The notes below the pieces were generated by a model that saw nothing but the letters and a program-made list of their open reading frames with translations, was not told the origin of the DNA and did not search any database. From Sideroxydans lithotrophicus (lineage in GTDB: Bacteria > Pseudomonadota > Gammaproteobacteria > Burkholderiales > Gallionellaceae), in assembly GCA_020723185.1 (NCBI GenBank), contig DYJI01000003.1:236877-300876 (forward strand): a stretch of DNA of 64,000 nt, given 5' to 3'. The translations under genes were made by a program, and so were the position numbers. Within the stretch, counting starts at the first letter, position 1. The number at the start of each line of letters is the position of its first letter. Shown here one piece after another: positions 26,402 through 34,877 of this stretch.

Positions 26402-26991
26402 CTTCCGCTGACGCGGAACCAACCCGCGATACTGCGCCGCGTGGTGTTCGAGACGAGCACTTCGTGCGGAAACGATTCGCTCAGGAAGATGATCATCGTG
26501 CCGAAGGTCGGTTGCACCCTGAGCAGTTCCGACTCGCCGGACGGGTCGTAGACCACCAGTTCGCCGCCATGCTCGGGTTGCCAATCCTCGTTCAGGTACA
26601 ACACGGTGGTCAGGATGCGGTTCTTCTTGCCCTGCAGCACATCGGAATGTTTCGCATAGCCTTGGCCGCTGTTGTAGATGGCGTAGTGGCTCTCATAATC
26701 GAACATGCCCAGGAACAGCCGGGCATTCAATTCACGGCGCAGGGTTTCCATCTGTTCCAGAAAGGAACGATCGACCGGGTCGTCCGCCTCGATCCAGCTG
26801 ATGACATCGCCGCGCAGCGACCTGATCTGCTGCTTGGCCGCCCCGCGCCCCACATGAGCCGGCTGGAACCGCTCTGAACCGTCATCCTCACAGCGTTTTT
26901 GCAGGCCATGCAATAGCTCGGCCGGCAACGCATTGGCCAGCACGATATAGCCGGTCTGTTCCAGCTCCTGGGCGATGAGGTCTATGTCCAT
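26398..26991 (-). CDS. 2-oxoglutarate/Fe(II) oxygenase (prolyl 4-hydroxylase-like)
   Basis: A 197-residue double-stranded beta-helix oxygenase. The metal ligands are in YAKHSDVLQG (HxD) and FPHEVLVS (distal His), and the 2-oxoglutarate-binding Arg lies in RRSIAGWFR. LTTVLYLNEDWQPEHGGELVVY is the typical P4H strand region. The substrate may be a protein Pro or another residue; PKHD-type enzymes in bacteria modify EF-Tu or other proteins, but I cannot assign one. Confidence 0.87.
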   Translation of the reverse strand: MDIDLIAQELEQTGYIVLANALPAELLHGLQKRCEDDGSERFQPAHVGRGAAKQQIRSLRGDVISWIEADDPVDRSFLEQMETLRRELNARLFLGMFDYESHYAIYNSGQGYAKHSDVLQGKKNRILTTVLYLNEDWQPEHGGELVVYDPSGESELLRVQPTFGTMIIFLSESFPHEVLVSNTTRRSIAGWFRVSGS

Positions 26992-27120
26992 GGGGCGCGC
27001 AGTCTAGCATTGAAGAAAGGGGGTGGGCAGCAGATTATCCGGCTGTCCAAAGCCTATCAAGCTGCTGCTAGAATGCGTCGCCGATTCAATTTGCAGCGTT
27101 AAACGTAACGGGGAAAAAAG

Positions 27121-28452
27121 ATGTCGACAGGCCTGACCGATCAGCAAGCATACGAATACATCATCAAGCTGCTCACCGCCATGAGCCGTGCAGGCGGTTC
27201 CGACCTGTTCATCTCCAACGACTTTCCGCCCAGCATGAAGTCGCACGGCGAGATGCAGCCGATGACCTCGCAAAAGCTCAACGGCAAGATCACCCGCCAG
27301 CTCGCCTATGCGCTGATGAACGAGACCCAGCGCGCCGAATTCGACAAGGAGATGGAGTGCAACTTCGCCATCTCCGTTCCCGGCGTGTCGCGCTTCCGCG
27401 TCAACGTGTTCGTGCAGCAGCAGAACGTCGGCATGGTCATCCGCACCATCGCCGCCGAGATCCCCAACTTCGAGAAGCTAGGTCTGCCCGAAGTGCTGAA
27501 AGAGGTCATCATGCACAAGCGCGGTCTGGTGTTGGTGGTCGGCGGCACAGGCTCCGGCAAATCCACCTCGCTGGCCGCCATGATCGACCACCGCAACAGC
27601 ACCTCCAAAGGCCACATCATCACCGTCGAAGACCCGGTGGAATATGTGCACCAGTCCAAGCAATCGCTGATCACCCACCGCGAGGTCGGTGTGGATACGC
27701 ATAGCTGGCACCACGCGCTGAAGAACACCCTGCGTCAGGCGCCGGACGTGATCCTCATCGGCGAGATCCGCGATGCCGAGACCATGGAACACGCCATCGC
27801 CTTCGCCGAGACCGGCCACCTGTGCCTGGGCACGCTGCACGCCAACAGCACAAACCAGACCATAGACCGCATCATCAACTTCTTTCCGGAAGAGCGACGC
27901 AATCAGTTGCTGATGGACCTCTCCGCCAACATGCGCGCGCTCATCTCGCAGCGCCTCGTCCGCACACTGGACGGCAAGGGCCGCAAGGCCGCCATCGAGA
28001 TATTGCTCAACACGCCCATCATCGCCGACAAGATATTCAAGGGCGAATTCCACGAGATCAAAGGCATCATGGAGAAGTCGCGCGAACTCGGCATGCGCAC
28101 CTTCGACTGGTCGCTGTTCGAGCTCTACAACGACGGCCACATCTCCTACGAGGAAGCCATCCGCAACGCCGACTCCGCCAACGAGCTGCGCCTGAACATC
28201 AAGCTCAAGAGCCAGCGCGGCGAGCCGGGCGACGCATCAGGCATCGAACTCTCCTTGCATGTGCACAAGAGCGAGGAAGAACTGGAAGAAGAACGCAAGA
28301 AAGAACTGGCCGCGCAGGAAGAGAAGAAACGCCAGTTCGAAGCGGAAAAGCTCGCCAAGGAACAGCAGGAGAAACTGGCACAGCAAGCCGCCGAAGCCGT
28401 GAAGCCGAAAGCGCCACCCGCGCTGGACAAGCTGGAGCTGTCGCTGGATTGA
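27121..28452 (+). CDS. pilU: Type IV pilus retraction ATPase paralog PilU
   Basis: Hexameric GspE/VirB-family ATPase that assists PilT in pilus retraction. It shows Walker A GGTGSGKST (about residue 140), the Asp box (ITVEDPVEYVH), Walker B ILIGEIRDAETM, and the His box GHLCLGTLHANS. The C-terminal region after about residue 370 is a Lys/Glu/Ala-rich coiled coil of roughly 70 residues (KSEEELEEERKKELAAQEEK), longer than the roughly 380-residue PilU of Pseudomonas. No pilT or other pilus gene adjoins. TAGAAT at 27069-27074 could be the -10 element. Confidence 0.92.
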   Translation: MSTGLTDQQAYEYIIKLLTAMSRAGGSDLFISNDFPPSMKSHGEMQPMTSQKLNGKITRQLAYALMNETQRAEFDKEMECNFAISVPGVSRFRVNVFVQQQNVGMVIRTIAAEIPNFEKLGLPEVLKEVIMHKRGLVLVVGGTGSGKSTSLAAMIDHRNSTSKGHIITVEDPVEYVHQSKQSLITHREVGVDTHSWHHALKNTLRQAPDVILIGEIRDAETMEHAIAFAETGHLCLGTLHANSTNQTIDRIINFFPEERRNQLLMDLSANMRALISQRLVRTLDGKGRKAAIEILLNTPIIADKIFKGEFHEIKGIMEKSRELGMRTFDWSLFELYNDGHISYEEAIRNADSANELRLNIKLKSQRGEPGDASGIELSLHVHKSEEELEEERKKELAAQEEKKRQFEAEKLAKEQQEKLAQQAAEAVKPKAPPALDKLELSLD

Positions 28453-28493
28453 GTTCTGCTACAAGGGAGATACAGACACTGCCAGTATTGAAT

Positions 28494-28535
28494 CAGGAGG
28501 GCGCTGCGGTGGCCGCTGTTCCGCAGGCCCTCCTG
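28494..28535 (+). terminator. Long imperfect hairpin after pilU
   Basis: CAGGAGGGC and CTGCGG on the left pair with CCGCAG and GCCCTCCTG on the right, a 15-bp stem with one bulged base and a loop of about 11 nt. No T-run follows, so it may be a terminator or an mRNA-stabilising structure. Confidence 0.55.
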
Positions 28536-28564
28536 TGATGCTGGTATCGGAGACGATCTGAAGG

Positions 28565-28954
28565 TCAGTTCCCTCCGCCCTGGCGCATGCCGCCGCCAGA
28601 ACCCATGCCACCACCCTGACGCATCCCGCCGCCGGGGCCCATCATGCCGCCGCCTGCGGCTGGCGGCATATCCGGTAATGTCACGCCGCGTTCTTTCGCA
28701 CGCATCTTCATTTGTTCATGATGCTCGTTACGGATGCGTTCACGCTCCTCGGCGGTCTTGGCAGCCCGCATCTTGGCGCGATACGCGTTCCGCTCCTTCT
28801 GCGTCATCAACTGACTGCCGTAGATGCGCTCCTGATCCTGATCCTTCATCTGATCCTGCTTCTGGTCGCGGACCTGATCCGCCGCAAACAGCGGCCCCGC
28901 TGAAACTGCCAAAGCACCTGCAAATAGTGAGATTGCAATCGTTCGTATAAACAT
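28565..28954 (-). CDS. Secreted Gly/Met-rich hypothetical protein
   Basis: A 129-residue exported protein: a signal peptide (MFIRTIAISLFAGALAVSAGPLFAA), a charged helical middle (DQKQDQMKDQDQERIYGSQL, then KERNAYRAKMRAAKTAEERERIRNEHH) and a Gly/Met/Arg-rich tail of imperfect GGGMRQGG repeats. The middle part resembles small periplasmic stress or metal-responsive proteins in betaproteobacteria (Spy/CpxP-like helices without LTxxQ). No precise function can be given. Confidence 0.72.
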   Translation of the reverse strand: MFIRTIAISLFAGALAVSAGPLFAADQVRDQKQDQMKDQDQERIYGSQLMTQKERNAYRAKMRAAKTAEERERIRNEHHEQMKMRAKERGVTLPDMPPAAGGGMMGPGGGMRQGGGMGSGGGMRQGGGN

Positions 28955-29048
28955 GATGCACTCCTTTTCGTATGGTCAAGCGGCGGACTACTATGCGCTT
29001 AGCCGGACGAAGGTGCAAGACGGTGGGAAGCTGCCCCCTTTAGTGATC

Positions 29049-29540
29049 TTACCCCCCAGCCCCCAATGCGATCACCACACCGACTCCCAGCCCGTAGGGC
29101 AAGTGAGAAAGCGTACTGGCCAGCAAGGCATTCGAGCCACGCGGGCCGCGCCGCCCGAACATTCCCCAGCCGAACGAGGGCAGCAGAATGAACCAAGGCA
29201 GAGCTGAAGTGGCAAAGCCAAACAGCGCCCCGCCAAACAGATGATTGCCGGGAAAAGGCAAGCCTGTGATTTGGAAAAAGAGCGGATACAGCAACGCCAC
29301 CCCGCCGCCACCGACCAGAAAATGAAACGCCCACCCAGCTTTCACTTCATTGGGAAGCGGGGCGGAATCTAGAATGTTGGAATAAGTGAAGCGCCCGCGC
29401 AGCAAGCCCAGAAACCAGCGCCCCACCAAGGCGATGTTGACGCCACTGGTGATGCCAAATTTGGCGGCGTAAGTCTCGGTGACATCCATCAGCACGGCAC
29501 CGACGATGCCACCGATGAAAGCCCAGACTAGAATTTCCAT
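29049..29540 (-). CDS. DUF2938 family membrane protein
   Basis: A 163-residue protein with four hydrophobic segments: MEILVWAFIGGIVGAVLMDVTETYA, the VGRWFLGLLRGRF loop, WAFHFLVGGGGVALLYPLFF, and HLFGGALFGFATSALPWFILLPSFGWGMFG. These match DUF2938. The function is unknown. It is the last high-GC gene before the AT-rich two-gene island. Confidence 0.82.
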   Translation of the reverse strand: MEILVWAFIGGIVGAVLMDVTETYAAKFGITSGVNIALVGRWFLGLLRGRFTYSNILDSAPLPNEVKAGWAFHFLVGGGGVALLYPLFFQITGLPFPGNHLFGGALFGFATSALPWFILLPSFGWGMFGRRGPRGSNALLASTLSHLPYGLGVGVVIALGAGG

Positions 29541-29592
29541 TGCTTACCTTTGTGGTGTGCAGAACAATCCGAACCCGACTCCGAAGCTAATT

Positions 29593-30351
29593 TTAATTTT
29601 TTCCAAGAGACGAAGCATACTTGTTCCAGTCAATGGCAGGCACAGTGCCAAGTGATTGTAGCTTCTGAAGTAAACGGAAAAGAAAAAATGCGAGGCCGCA
29701 ATCCTTATCGCTTAGTGTTACCTTTCCATCAAATCTATCAAATGACGTATCGGTTAAAGCAAGTCCGCAGTCAATTGAGCGCTCATTTGTTAGGGCAGTG
29801 AGATTCGCATTAAATGAACTCGACTTAAAGCCATCAATCCACTCAATATCTGGAGCAACTATGCCGGCGAAGATGGGATGTAGCGGCTTGGGAGGGTATG
29901 TTCCGGCTGCGAACGGAATTGCAATGCTAGTACGTTCAAGTTCACGCACGGACTTGGCTTTGTCAGCGGCATATTCAAGATATGTCTTATTGATTGTGGG
30001 CTTCACCTCAAAGATGCCATAAACTGCCTCGGCAGGAATAAACCTATGATCCTGTTGATCGAGAAGAGTCGGTGTGTATTGCTGGTCAAAAAGCACTATG
30101 TCAATTTGGTCGCTGGTTTTGCCGTTTGAGTCAATTACAATTCCTTGAGAAACAGCATATCGGTTAGGAAGATATTTTCTTAATACATTGATGAAGTGTT
30201 GCTCATTAACCTGTCCCATTGTTCCATCATGAGTAATGGATTGTGACGATAGTTTGAGCTGGACAGCGAGTACATTTTGTTCAGCGTCAAAGGCGGAGCG
30301 AAGAAATGCTTTCCCATCAGTTTCAGACTGACGCTTTGCTACATTCACCAT
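29593..30351 (-). CDS. DUF6602 protein, predicted PD-(D/E)XK-type nuclease
   Basis: A 252-residue protein whose core matches DUF6602. A PD-(D/E)XK active site can be read: GTMGQVNEQHFINVLRKYLP (Glu 50), then SDQIDIVLFD (Asp 84), then YGIFEVKP (Glu 115, Lys 117). The C-terminal part ends in FFLFRLLQKLQSLGTVPAIDWNKYA, as in other members, and no separate ligand-sensing domain (for example SAVED) is present. The ATG at 30351 overlaps the end of the nucleotidyltransferase gene by 7 nt, so the two are translationally coupled. Sampled stretches have about 45% G+C against roughly 70% in mutS. The nuclease activity and a defence role are inferred, not shown. Confidence 0.75.
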   Translation of the reverse strand: MVNVAKRQSETDGKAFLRSAFDAEQNVLAVQLKLSSQSITHDGTMGQVNEQHFINVLRKYLPNRYAVSQGIVIDSNGKTSDQIDIVLFDQQYTPTLLDQQDHRFIPAEAVYGIFEVKPTINKTYLEYAADKAKSVRELERTSIAIPFAAGTYPPKPLHPIFAGIVAPDIEWIDGFKSSSFNANLTALTNERSIDCGLALTDTSFDRFDGKVTLSDKDCGLAFFLFRLLQKLQSLGTVPAIDWNKYASSLGKN

Positions 30352-31097
30352 ACAATTTTCTCCCAGACGGGTTCTTTGAGCGAAGAGGCAGCTTTGGTAG
30401 AGATGGCAGCTTTTTCGTGGATTGTGCAGTCGTCAGAAATTACATTATTTGTGTTTGCCGGATCTACATAACGAACTGTCAGAATATTGTCCCTCAAATG
30501 CTCAAGTACTTTCCATACATTAGCAGCAAGGTTTCCATGTCTTGAGTTTGTCAGTGCGTCAATCGTGGCCATTTCAAGGAAGAATGAGGGGAATTCAAGC
30601 TGATGTCGGGTGCGCCATAGTTTGAGAATTCGAATCTCATTGATTCTTCCGCTGCTGTTTACATACGAAATGTGTTTTGCAACATTCGATTGAATCCAGC
30701 TTTGTGACTTTCTTCGATAGAGGCTGTGGTCGTCCCCCCATTGAGATTGTCTTCGGCCTGGGACTAAATCGATTGAATGACCGTTAACTCGCACCCCGAT
30801 GGAAACATTCTGTAATCGCGGTGGGTAGCCGACTGCGGCAACTGCATTTGCAAGAGAATTGTAGATGTCGGCGAGTGTGCCAGGAGTTGACGATGAGATT
30901 GATAGGAATATATCGGCGTCAGTGGAAATTGATATCCCCGTGCCTTTTGCAAGTGAACCTGAAAATTCAGCACTGAGTAGATAGCCGTTACCCCATTGTT
31001 GAAGAACAGGGTAAATTAAATTGCCTGCTGATTTTGCTCCAGAAATGTCAACGGTATATTTTGAAAGGAGTGAAGCGAGGTATTCATCTGCTGTCAT
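30345..31097 (-). CDS. CD-NTase-like (OAS/cGAS-fold) nucleotidyltransferase
   Basis: A 250-residue nucleotidyltransferase. The catalytic motif is intact: FSGSLAKGTGISISTDADIF (Gly 47-Ser 48, Asp 60, Asp 62), with a third acid in NGHSIDLVPGR (Asp 110). The helical C-terminal half carries INEIRILKLWRTRHQLEFPS and DPANTNNVISDDCT, matching the second domain of OAS-like CD-NTases, which make cyclic or linear oligonucleotides in CBASS-type systems. It is shorter than most CD-NTases (290-400), mostly at the N-terminus. It is the first gene of a two-gene unit with a DUF6602 nuclease. The oligonucleotide product and role are unknown. A non-signalling nucleotidyltransferase (modifying RNA or protein) is the main alternative. 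Confidence 0.78.
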   Translation of the reverse strand: MTADEYLASLLSKYTVDISGAKSAGNLIYPVLQQWGNGYLLSAEFSGSLAKGTGISISTDADIFLSISSSTPGTLADIYNSLANAVAAVGYPPRLQNVSIGVRVNGHSIDLVPGRRQSQWGDDHSLYRRKSQSWIQSNVAKHISYVNSSGRINEIRILKLWRTRHQLEFPSFFLEMATIDALTNSRHGNLAANVWKVLEHLRDNILTVRYVDPANTNNVISDDCTIHEKAAISTKAASSLKEPVWEKIVW

Positions 31098-31200
31098 TGA
31101 AACTCCAATCCTGCAATTAATTGACGATGTTATGTTTCCCCAATGCGCACCAGCATATCATGAGGCGCTCAGCGGCCTGATGCGGGTGTAATGCGTGGAA

Positions 31201-33759
31201 TTACACCAACTTCTTCAACTGATAAATCCTCTCCAGCGCTTCCTTCGGACTCATCTCATCCGGTTGCAGATCGCGCAATGCCGACAGCAGCGGATGTTCT
31301 TCCGGTTCCGGAGCTTCCGGCACGGCGGCGAACAGGTCGCCCTGCGGGTTCTGCGCGGCGCTGTTCTGTTCCAGTTTCACTAACTGTTTCTTGGCATTGC
31401 GGATGACGCTGTTCGGCACGCCTGCTAATGCAGCCACTTGCAGGCCGTAGCTTTGGCTGGCCGCGCCTTCGTTGACGCTGTGCAGGAACACGATGGTGTG
31501 CTGGTGCTCGACGGCGGCGAGGTGGACGTTGGCGAGTTGCTTGAATTCTTCGGCCAGCCGCGTGAGTTCGAAATAGTGCGTGGCAAACAATGTGTAGCTG
31601 CGGTTGAGTTCCAGCAGGTGGCGCGCGATGGCGTAGGCGAGGGCGAGGCCGTCGAAGGTGCTGGTGCCGCGGCCGATCTCGTCCACCAGCACCAGGCTCT
31701 TGTCGGTGGCGTTGTGCAGGATGTTGGCGGCCTCGGTCATCTCGACCATGAAGGTGGAACGACCACTGGCCAAGTCGTCCGATGCGCCGATGCGGGTGAA
31801 GATCTGGTCGATCTCGCCGAGCACGGCTTCCTGTGCGGGGACGAAGCAGCCGACATGCGCGAGCAGCGCGATGATGGCGACCTGGCGCATGTAGGTCGAT
31901 TTACCACCCATGTTGGGGCCGGTGATCAGCAGCATGCGGCGTGCGTCGCCGAGCTGCGTGTCGTTCGGGGTGAAGGTTTCCACCTGTGCTTCGACCACCG
32001 GATGGCGGCCTTGCCTGATGACGAGTTGTGCGTCATCGCTGAAACGCGGCGCGCTGAAGTTGAGCGTGGCGGCGCGTTCGGCGAAGGTGGCGAGCACGTC
32101 CAGCTCGGCGATGGCGGCGGCGATGCGCTGCAGTTGCGGGATGGATGGGGCGAGCGCGTCCAGCAACTGGTCGTACAGGTGTTTCTCGCGCGCCAGTGCG
32201 CGGTCGTTGGCGGATAGCGCCTTGTCTTCGAAGGCTTTCAGTTCCGGCGTGATGTAACGCTCGACGTTCTTCAGCGTCTGGCGGCGGCGGTAGTCGTCCG
32301 GAACCTTGTCGGCATTGGCAGTGCTCACCTCGATGTAGAAACCGTGTACACGGTTGTATTCGACTTTCAGTTTGTCGATGCCGGTGCGTTCGCGTTCGCG
32401 TTTCTCCAGTGCCAGCAGGAAGTCGCCGCAGTTGGTCTGGATGCCGCGTAGCTCGTCCAGCTCGGCGTCGTACCCGTCGGCGATCACGCCGCCTTCGCGC
32501 AGCACGGAGGAGGGTTCTTCCTTGATGGTGTTTTGCAGCAGTTCGACCAGTGCGCTATCGGCTTGAAGCTCGTTGCTCAGTTGCTGCAAACGCGGTGCGC
32601 TGATGCCTGCCAATGTGCGGTGCAGTTCCGGCAGTTGCTTGAGCGTGTCGCGCAGGCCGGAAAGGTCGCGCGGTCTGGCCGACTTCAGCGCGATGCGGGC
32701 GGTGATGCGTTCCACATCCACGCTGGGTTTGAGTTGCTGGTGCACAGTGCTGTGCTTCTCATCCAGTTCATCCACCGCATCCAGTCGCGCACGCAACACA
32801 TCGCGGTTGCGCAGCGGGTGATGCAGCCAGTGCGCGAGCAGGCGGCTGCCCATGTTGGTGGCGCAGGTGTCGAGCAGCGAGAGCAAGGTGGGCGCGGGTT
32901 CGCCGCGCAGGGTCTGGGTGATCTCCAGGTTGCGGCGGGTGGCGGCGTCCATGCGCACGAACTGGTCGGCGTGGTACACCTGTGCACCGCGGATGTGGGC
33001 GATGCTCTGGCCTTGCGTGAGCTTGGCGTAGCCGAGCAGGGCGCCGGCGGCGGAGAGGCCCAGCGTGAATTCTTCGCAACCGAAGCCGGCCAGGTCGCGT
33101 GTGCCGAACTGCTGGCACAGCGCGCGGTGCGCGGTGTCGCGCTCGAAGTGCCAGTCGGGGAGGGATTTGCAGCAAAGGCTTTCCCTTACCCCAGCCCTCT
33201 CCCGGGGGGAGAGGGAGCTTTCGGCATAGAGGATCTCGGAAGGCTGCAAACGTTCCAGTTCGGCGGGCAGTTGTTTGGCATCCACTTCGGCCAAGGTGAA
33301 TTGACCGGAGGCGAGGTTGAGCCAGGCGAGGCCGACTTCATTACGGCTCTGGTGTAGCGCGAGCAGCAGGTTGTCGCGCTTCTCTTCCAGCAATGCGGAA
33401 TCGGTGACGGTGCCGGGGGTGACGATGCGCACCACTTTGCGTTCGACCGGGCCTTTGCTGGTGGCGGGGTCGCCGATCTGTTCGCAGATGGCGACCGATT
33501 CGCCCATCTTCACCAGGCGCGCCAGATATTGCTCGGCGGCATGATAGGGCACGCCCGCCATCTTGATCGGCTGGCCATTGGAGGCGCCGCGCTGGGTGAG
33601 CGTGATGTCGAGCAGCTTGGCGACGCGCACGGCGTCGTCATGGAACAGTTCGTAGAAATCGCCCATGCGGTAGAACAGCAGCTTGTCCAGATGGTCGGCC
33701 TTCAGCCGCAGGTACTGCTGCATCATGGGGGTTTGTTTTTCGAGGGCGGTGTCTTTCAT
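31201..33759 (-). CDS. mutS: DNA mismatch repair protein MutS
   Basis: Mismatch recognition ATPase of 852 residues. The N-terminal mismatch-binding motif is [11 protein letters not shown] (Phe-x-Glu in GDFYE), and the Walker A of the ABC-type ATPase is [13 protein letters not shown], followed by [16 protein letters not shown]. Residues 181-196 ([14 protein letters not shown]...) are an in-frame insertion encoded by a CCCTCTCCC-GGG-GGGAGAGGG palindrome in the connector region, absent from E. coli MutS. The rest is normal and the protein is probably functional. Its stop codon lies within a small hairpin (31185-31207). Confidence 0.97.
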   Translation of the reverse strand: MKDTALEKQTPMMQQYLRLKADHLDKLLFYRMGDFYELFHDDAVRVAKLLDITLTQRGASNGQPIKMAGVPYHAAEQYLARLVKMGESVAICEQIGDPATSKGPVERKVVRIVTPGTVTDSALLEEKRDNLLLALHQSRNEVGLAWLNLASGQFTLAEVDAKQLPAELERLQPSEILYAESSLSPRERAGVRESLCCKSLPDWHFERDTAHRALCQQFGTRDLAGFGCEEFTLGLSAAGALLGYAKLTQGQSIAHIRGAQVYHADQFVRMDAATRRNLEITQTLRGEPAPTLLSLLDTCATNMGSRLLAHWLHHPLRNRDVLRARLDAVDELDEKHSTVHQQLKPSVDVERITARIALKSARPRDLSGLRDTLKQLPELHRTLAGISAPRLQQLSNELQADSALVELLQNTIKEEPSSVLREGGVIADGYDAELDELRGIQTNCGDFLLALEKRERERTGIDKLKVEYNRVHGFYIEVSTANADKVPDDYRRRQTLKNVERYITPELKAFEDKALSANDRALAREKHLYDQLLDALAPSIPQLQRIAAAIAELDVLATFAERAATLNFSAPRFSDDAQLVIRQGRHPVVEAQVETFTPNDTQLGDARRMLLITGPNMGGKSTYMRQVAIIALLAHVGCFVPAQEAVLGEIDQIFTRIGASDDLASGRSTFMVEMTEAANILHNATDKSLVLVDEIGRGTSTFDGLALAYAIARHLLELNRSYTLFATHYFELTRLAEEFKQLANVHLAAVEHQHTIVFLHSVNEGAASQSYGLQVAALAGVPNSVIRNAKKQLVKLEQNSAAQNPQGDLFAAVPEAPEPEEHPLLSALRDLQPDEMSPKEALERIYQLKKLV
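33195..33215. repeat. Palindromic repeat element inside mutS
   Basis: A 9-bp perfect inverted repeat, CCCTCTCCC / GGGAGAGGG, separated by GGG. This sequence type is a widespread intergenic repeat in proteobacterial genomes, here captured in frame and translated as SPRERAGVR. Only one copy is visible in this window. Confidence 0.75.
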
Positions 33760-33763
33760 GCGT

Positions 33764-34207
33764 CTAATCGAGTACGACGTAATTGCCGGTGAATTCCACG
33801 GCGGTCTGGTCTTGTTGATGGATGGCGACGGTCAGCGTGATGCGCGCGCGGCCTTTCTTTTTCAGCGGCTGCATGAACTCGGTCAGCGCGTCGGTGGTGA
33901 GGGTGCATGAGGCGCGCAGTTCGCCGGTGACCGGCAGCAGGTAGCGCGTGTTCGCCTCGTGGATGACGATGTTCTTCTCGTTCAGTCCGGCTTCGTTCAG
34001 CTTGAGGCGCAGCAGGCTCCAGCCGCACAGCACGGCGATGTTGTACAGACTGCCGCCGAACGCGGTGCCCTTGTCGTTGATGTTGGGTGCGAGCGGGGCA
34101 TTCAGTTCCAGTCGTTCGCCGTCATAGGCGCTCGCTTGCAACTGCATCGCGCCGGTGAGCGGGATGTGTTCGTGCAGGAAGCGGGTGAGGGTGTCAGTCG
34201 CGCTCAT
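33764..34207 (-). CDS. YiiD-type thioesterase
   Basis: A 147-residue hotdog-fold protein: [49 protein letters not shown] (the conserved [11 protein letters not shown] motif), and a C-terminal strand pair. It matches the putative thioesterase domain of YiiD without the acetyltransferase half. The acyl substrate is unknown. The ATG at 34207 removes an artefactual upstream extension that overlaps the Pit regulator gene. The gene ends 4 nt before the start of mutS. Confidence 0.83.
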   Translation of the reverse strand: MSATDTLTRFLHEHIPLTGAMQLQASAYDGERLELNAPLAPNINDKGTAFGGSLYNIAVLCGWSLLRLKLNEAGLNEKNIVIHEANTRYLLPVTGELRASCTLTTDALTEFMQPLKKKGRARITLTVAIHQQDQTAVEFTGNYVVLD

Positions 34208-34214
34208 CGGTCTT

Positions 34215-34865
34215 TCAGCTGATCTTGACCACGATGTCGTGCAGCGTGTTCGCGCACTGGGCCATGTGTTCGGCGGCGTTGGTGAGGTGGCGGTAGATCT
34301 CGCGCCGCTTGAACATGTTGATGTAGTCGTCGCCCGCGAACAGTTCGGGCAGTGCGAAGCGGTAGAGTTTTTCGGCGTGGCGCTCGGCCTTGCGCGCGAT
34401 GTCGGCGTCCAGCGCGGCGGTAGCGGGGGTAGTGCCCAGCTTGGCGAATCCGTTGGCCAGCGCATCAACGCCTTCCTTGATGCGCAGCGAGATGTCGCGC
34501 ATGAATTTGTCTGGCGCGACGGCGAGCACGTCCATCTCGTGCACCGTGGTCTTGCAGTACATCACGATGTCGTCCAGCGCCATGATGGCGCGGTAGATGT
34601 CTTCGCGGTCGATGGGGGTGGAGAAGGCGTCGTTCAGCTCATGCAGGTTGCGCACCTTGATCAGGTCGGCCTGGTGCACGTTTTCTTTCAGCGCTTCGGC
34701 GATGGCCGGATCGCCGTGCTCCATGTAGTCGACCAGCAGGTTGACGGTGAGCGCGACCTCTATGGTCTGCTCGGTGAGCATGTGGAAGAAATCCGGTACC
34801 TTGGGGAACACCCGGTCAAGGATGCGGGCCAGCAAGGTTTTGGAGGCATCTATGGGAGGGGTCAT
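34215..34865 (-). CDS. DUF47/PhoU-like Pit accessory protein
   Basis: A 216-residue all-helical protein of the DUF47 (PhoU-like) family: RILDRVFPKVPDFFHMLTEQTIEVALTVNLLVDYM and the second repeat with DDIVMYCKTTVHEMDVLAV. Members are nearly always next to a Pit phosphate transporter, as here, and are thought to regulate it. Spacing to pitA is 12 nt, and the two are read in the order pitA then this gene. Confidence 0.9.
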   Translation of the reverse strand: MTPPIDASKTLLARILDRVFPKVPDFFHMLTEQTIEVALTVNLLVDYMEHGDPAIAEALKENVHQADLIKVRNLHELNDAFSTPIDREDIYRAIMALDDIVMYCKTTVHEMDVLAVAPDKFMRDISLRIKEGVDALANGFAKLGTTPATAALDADIARKAERHAEKLYRFALPELFAGDDYINMFKRREIYRHLTNAAEHMAQCANTLHDIVVKIS

Positions 34866-34877
34866 GGTCTCGATATC

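Larger units (their letters stand above)
29575..31190. other. Lower-GC island holding the nucleotidyltransferase-nuclease pair
   Basis: Base composition falls to roughly 45% between about 29575 and 31190 and rises sharply on both sides (DUF2938 and mutS). No integrase, tRNA or target-site repeat borders the segment that I can see. Confidence 0.65.
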
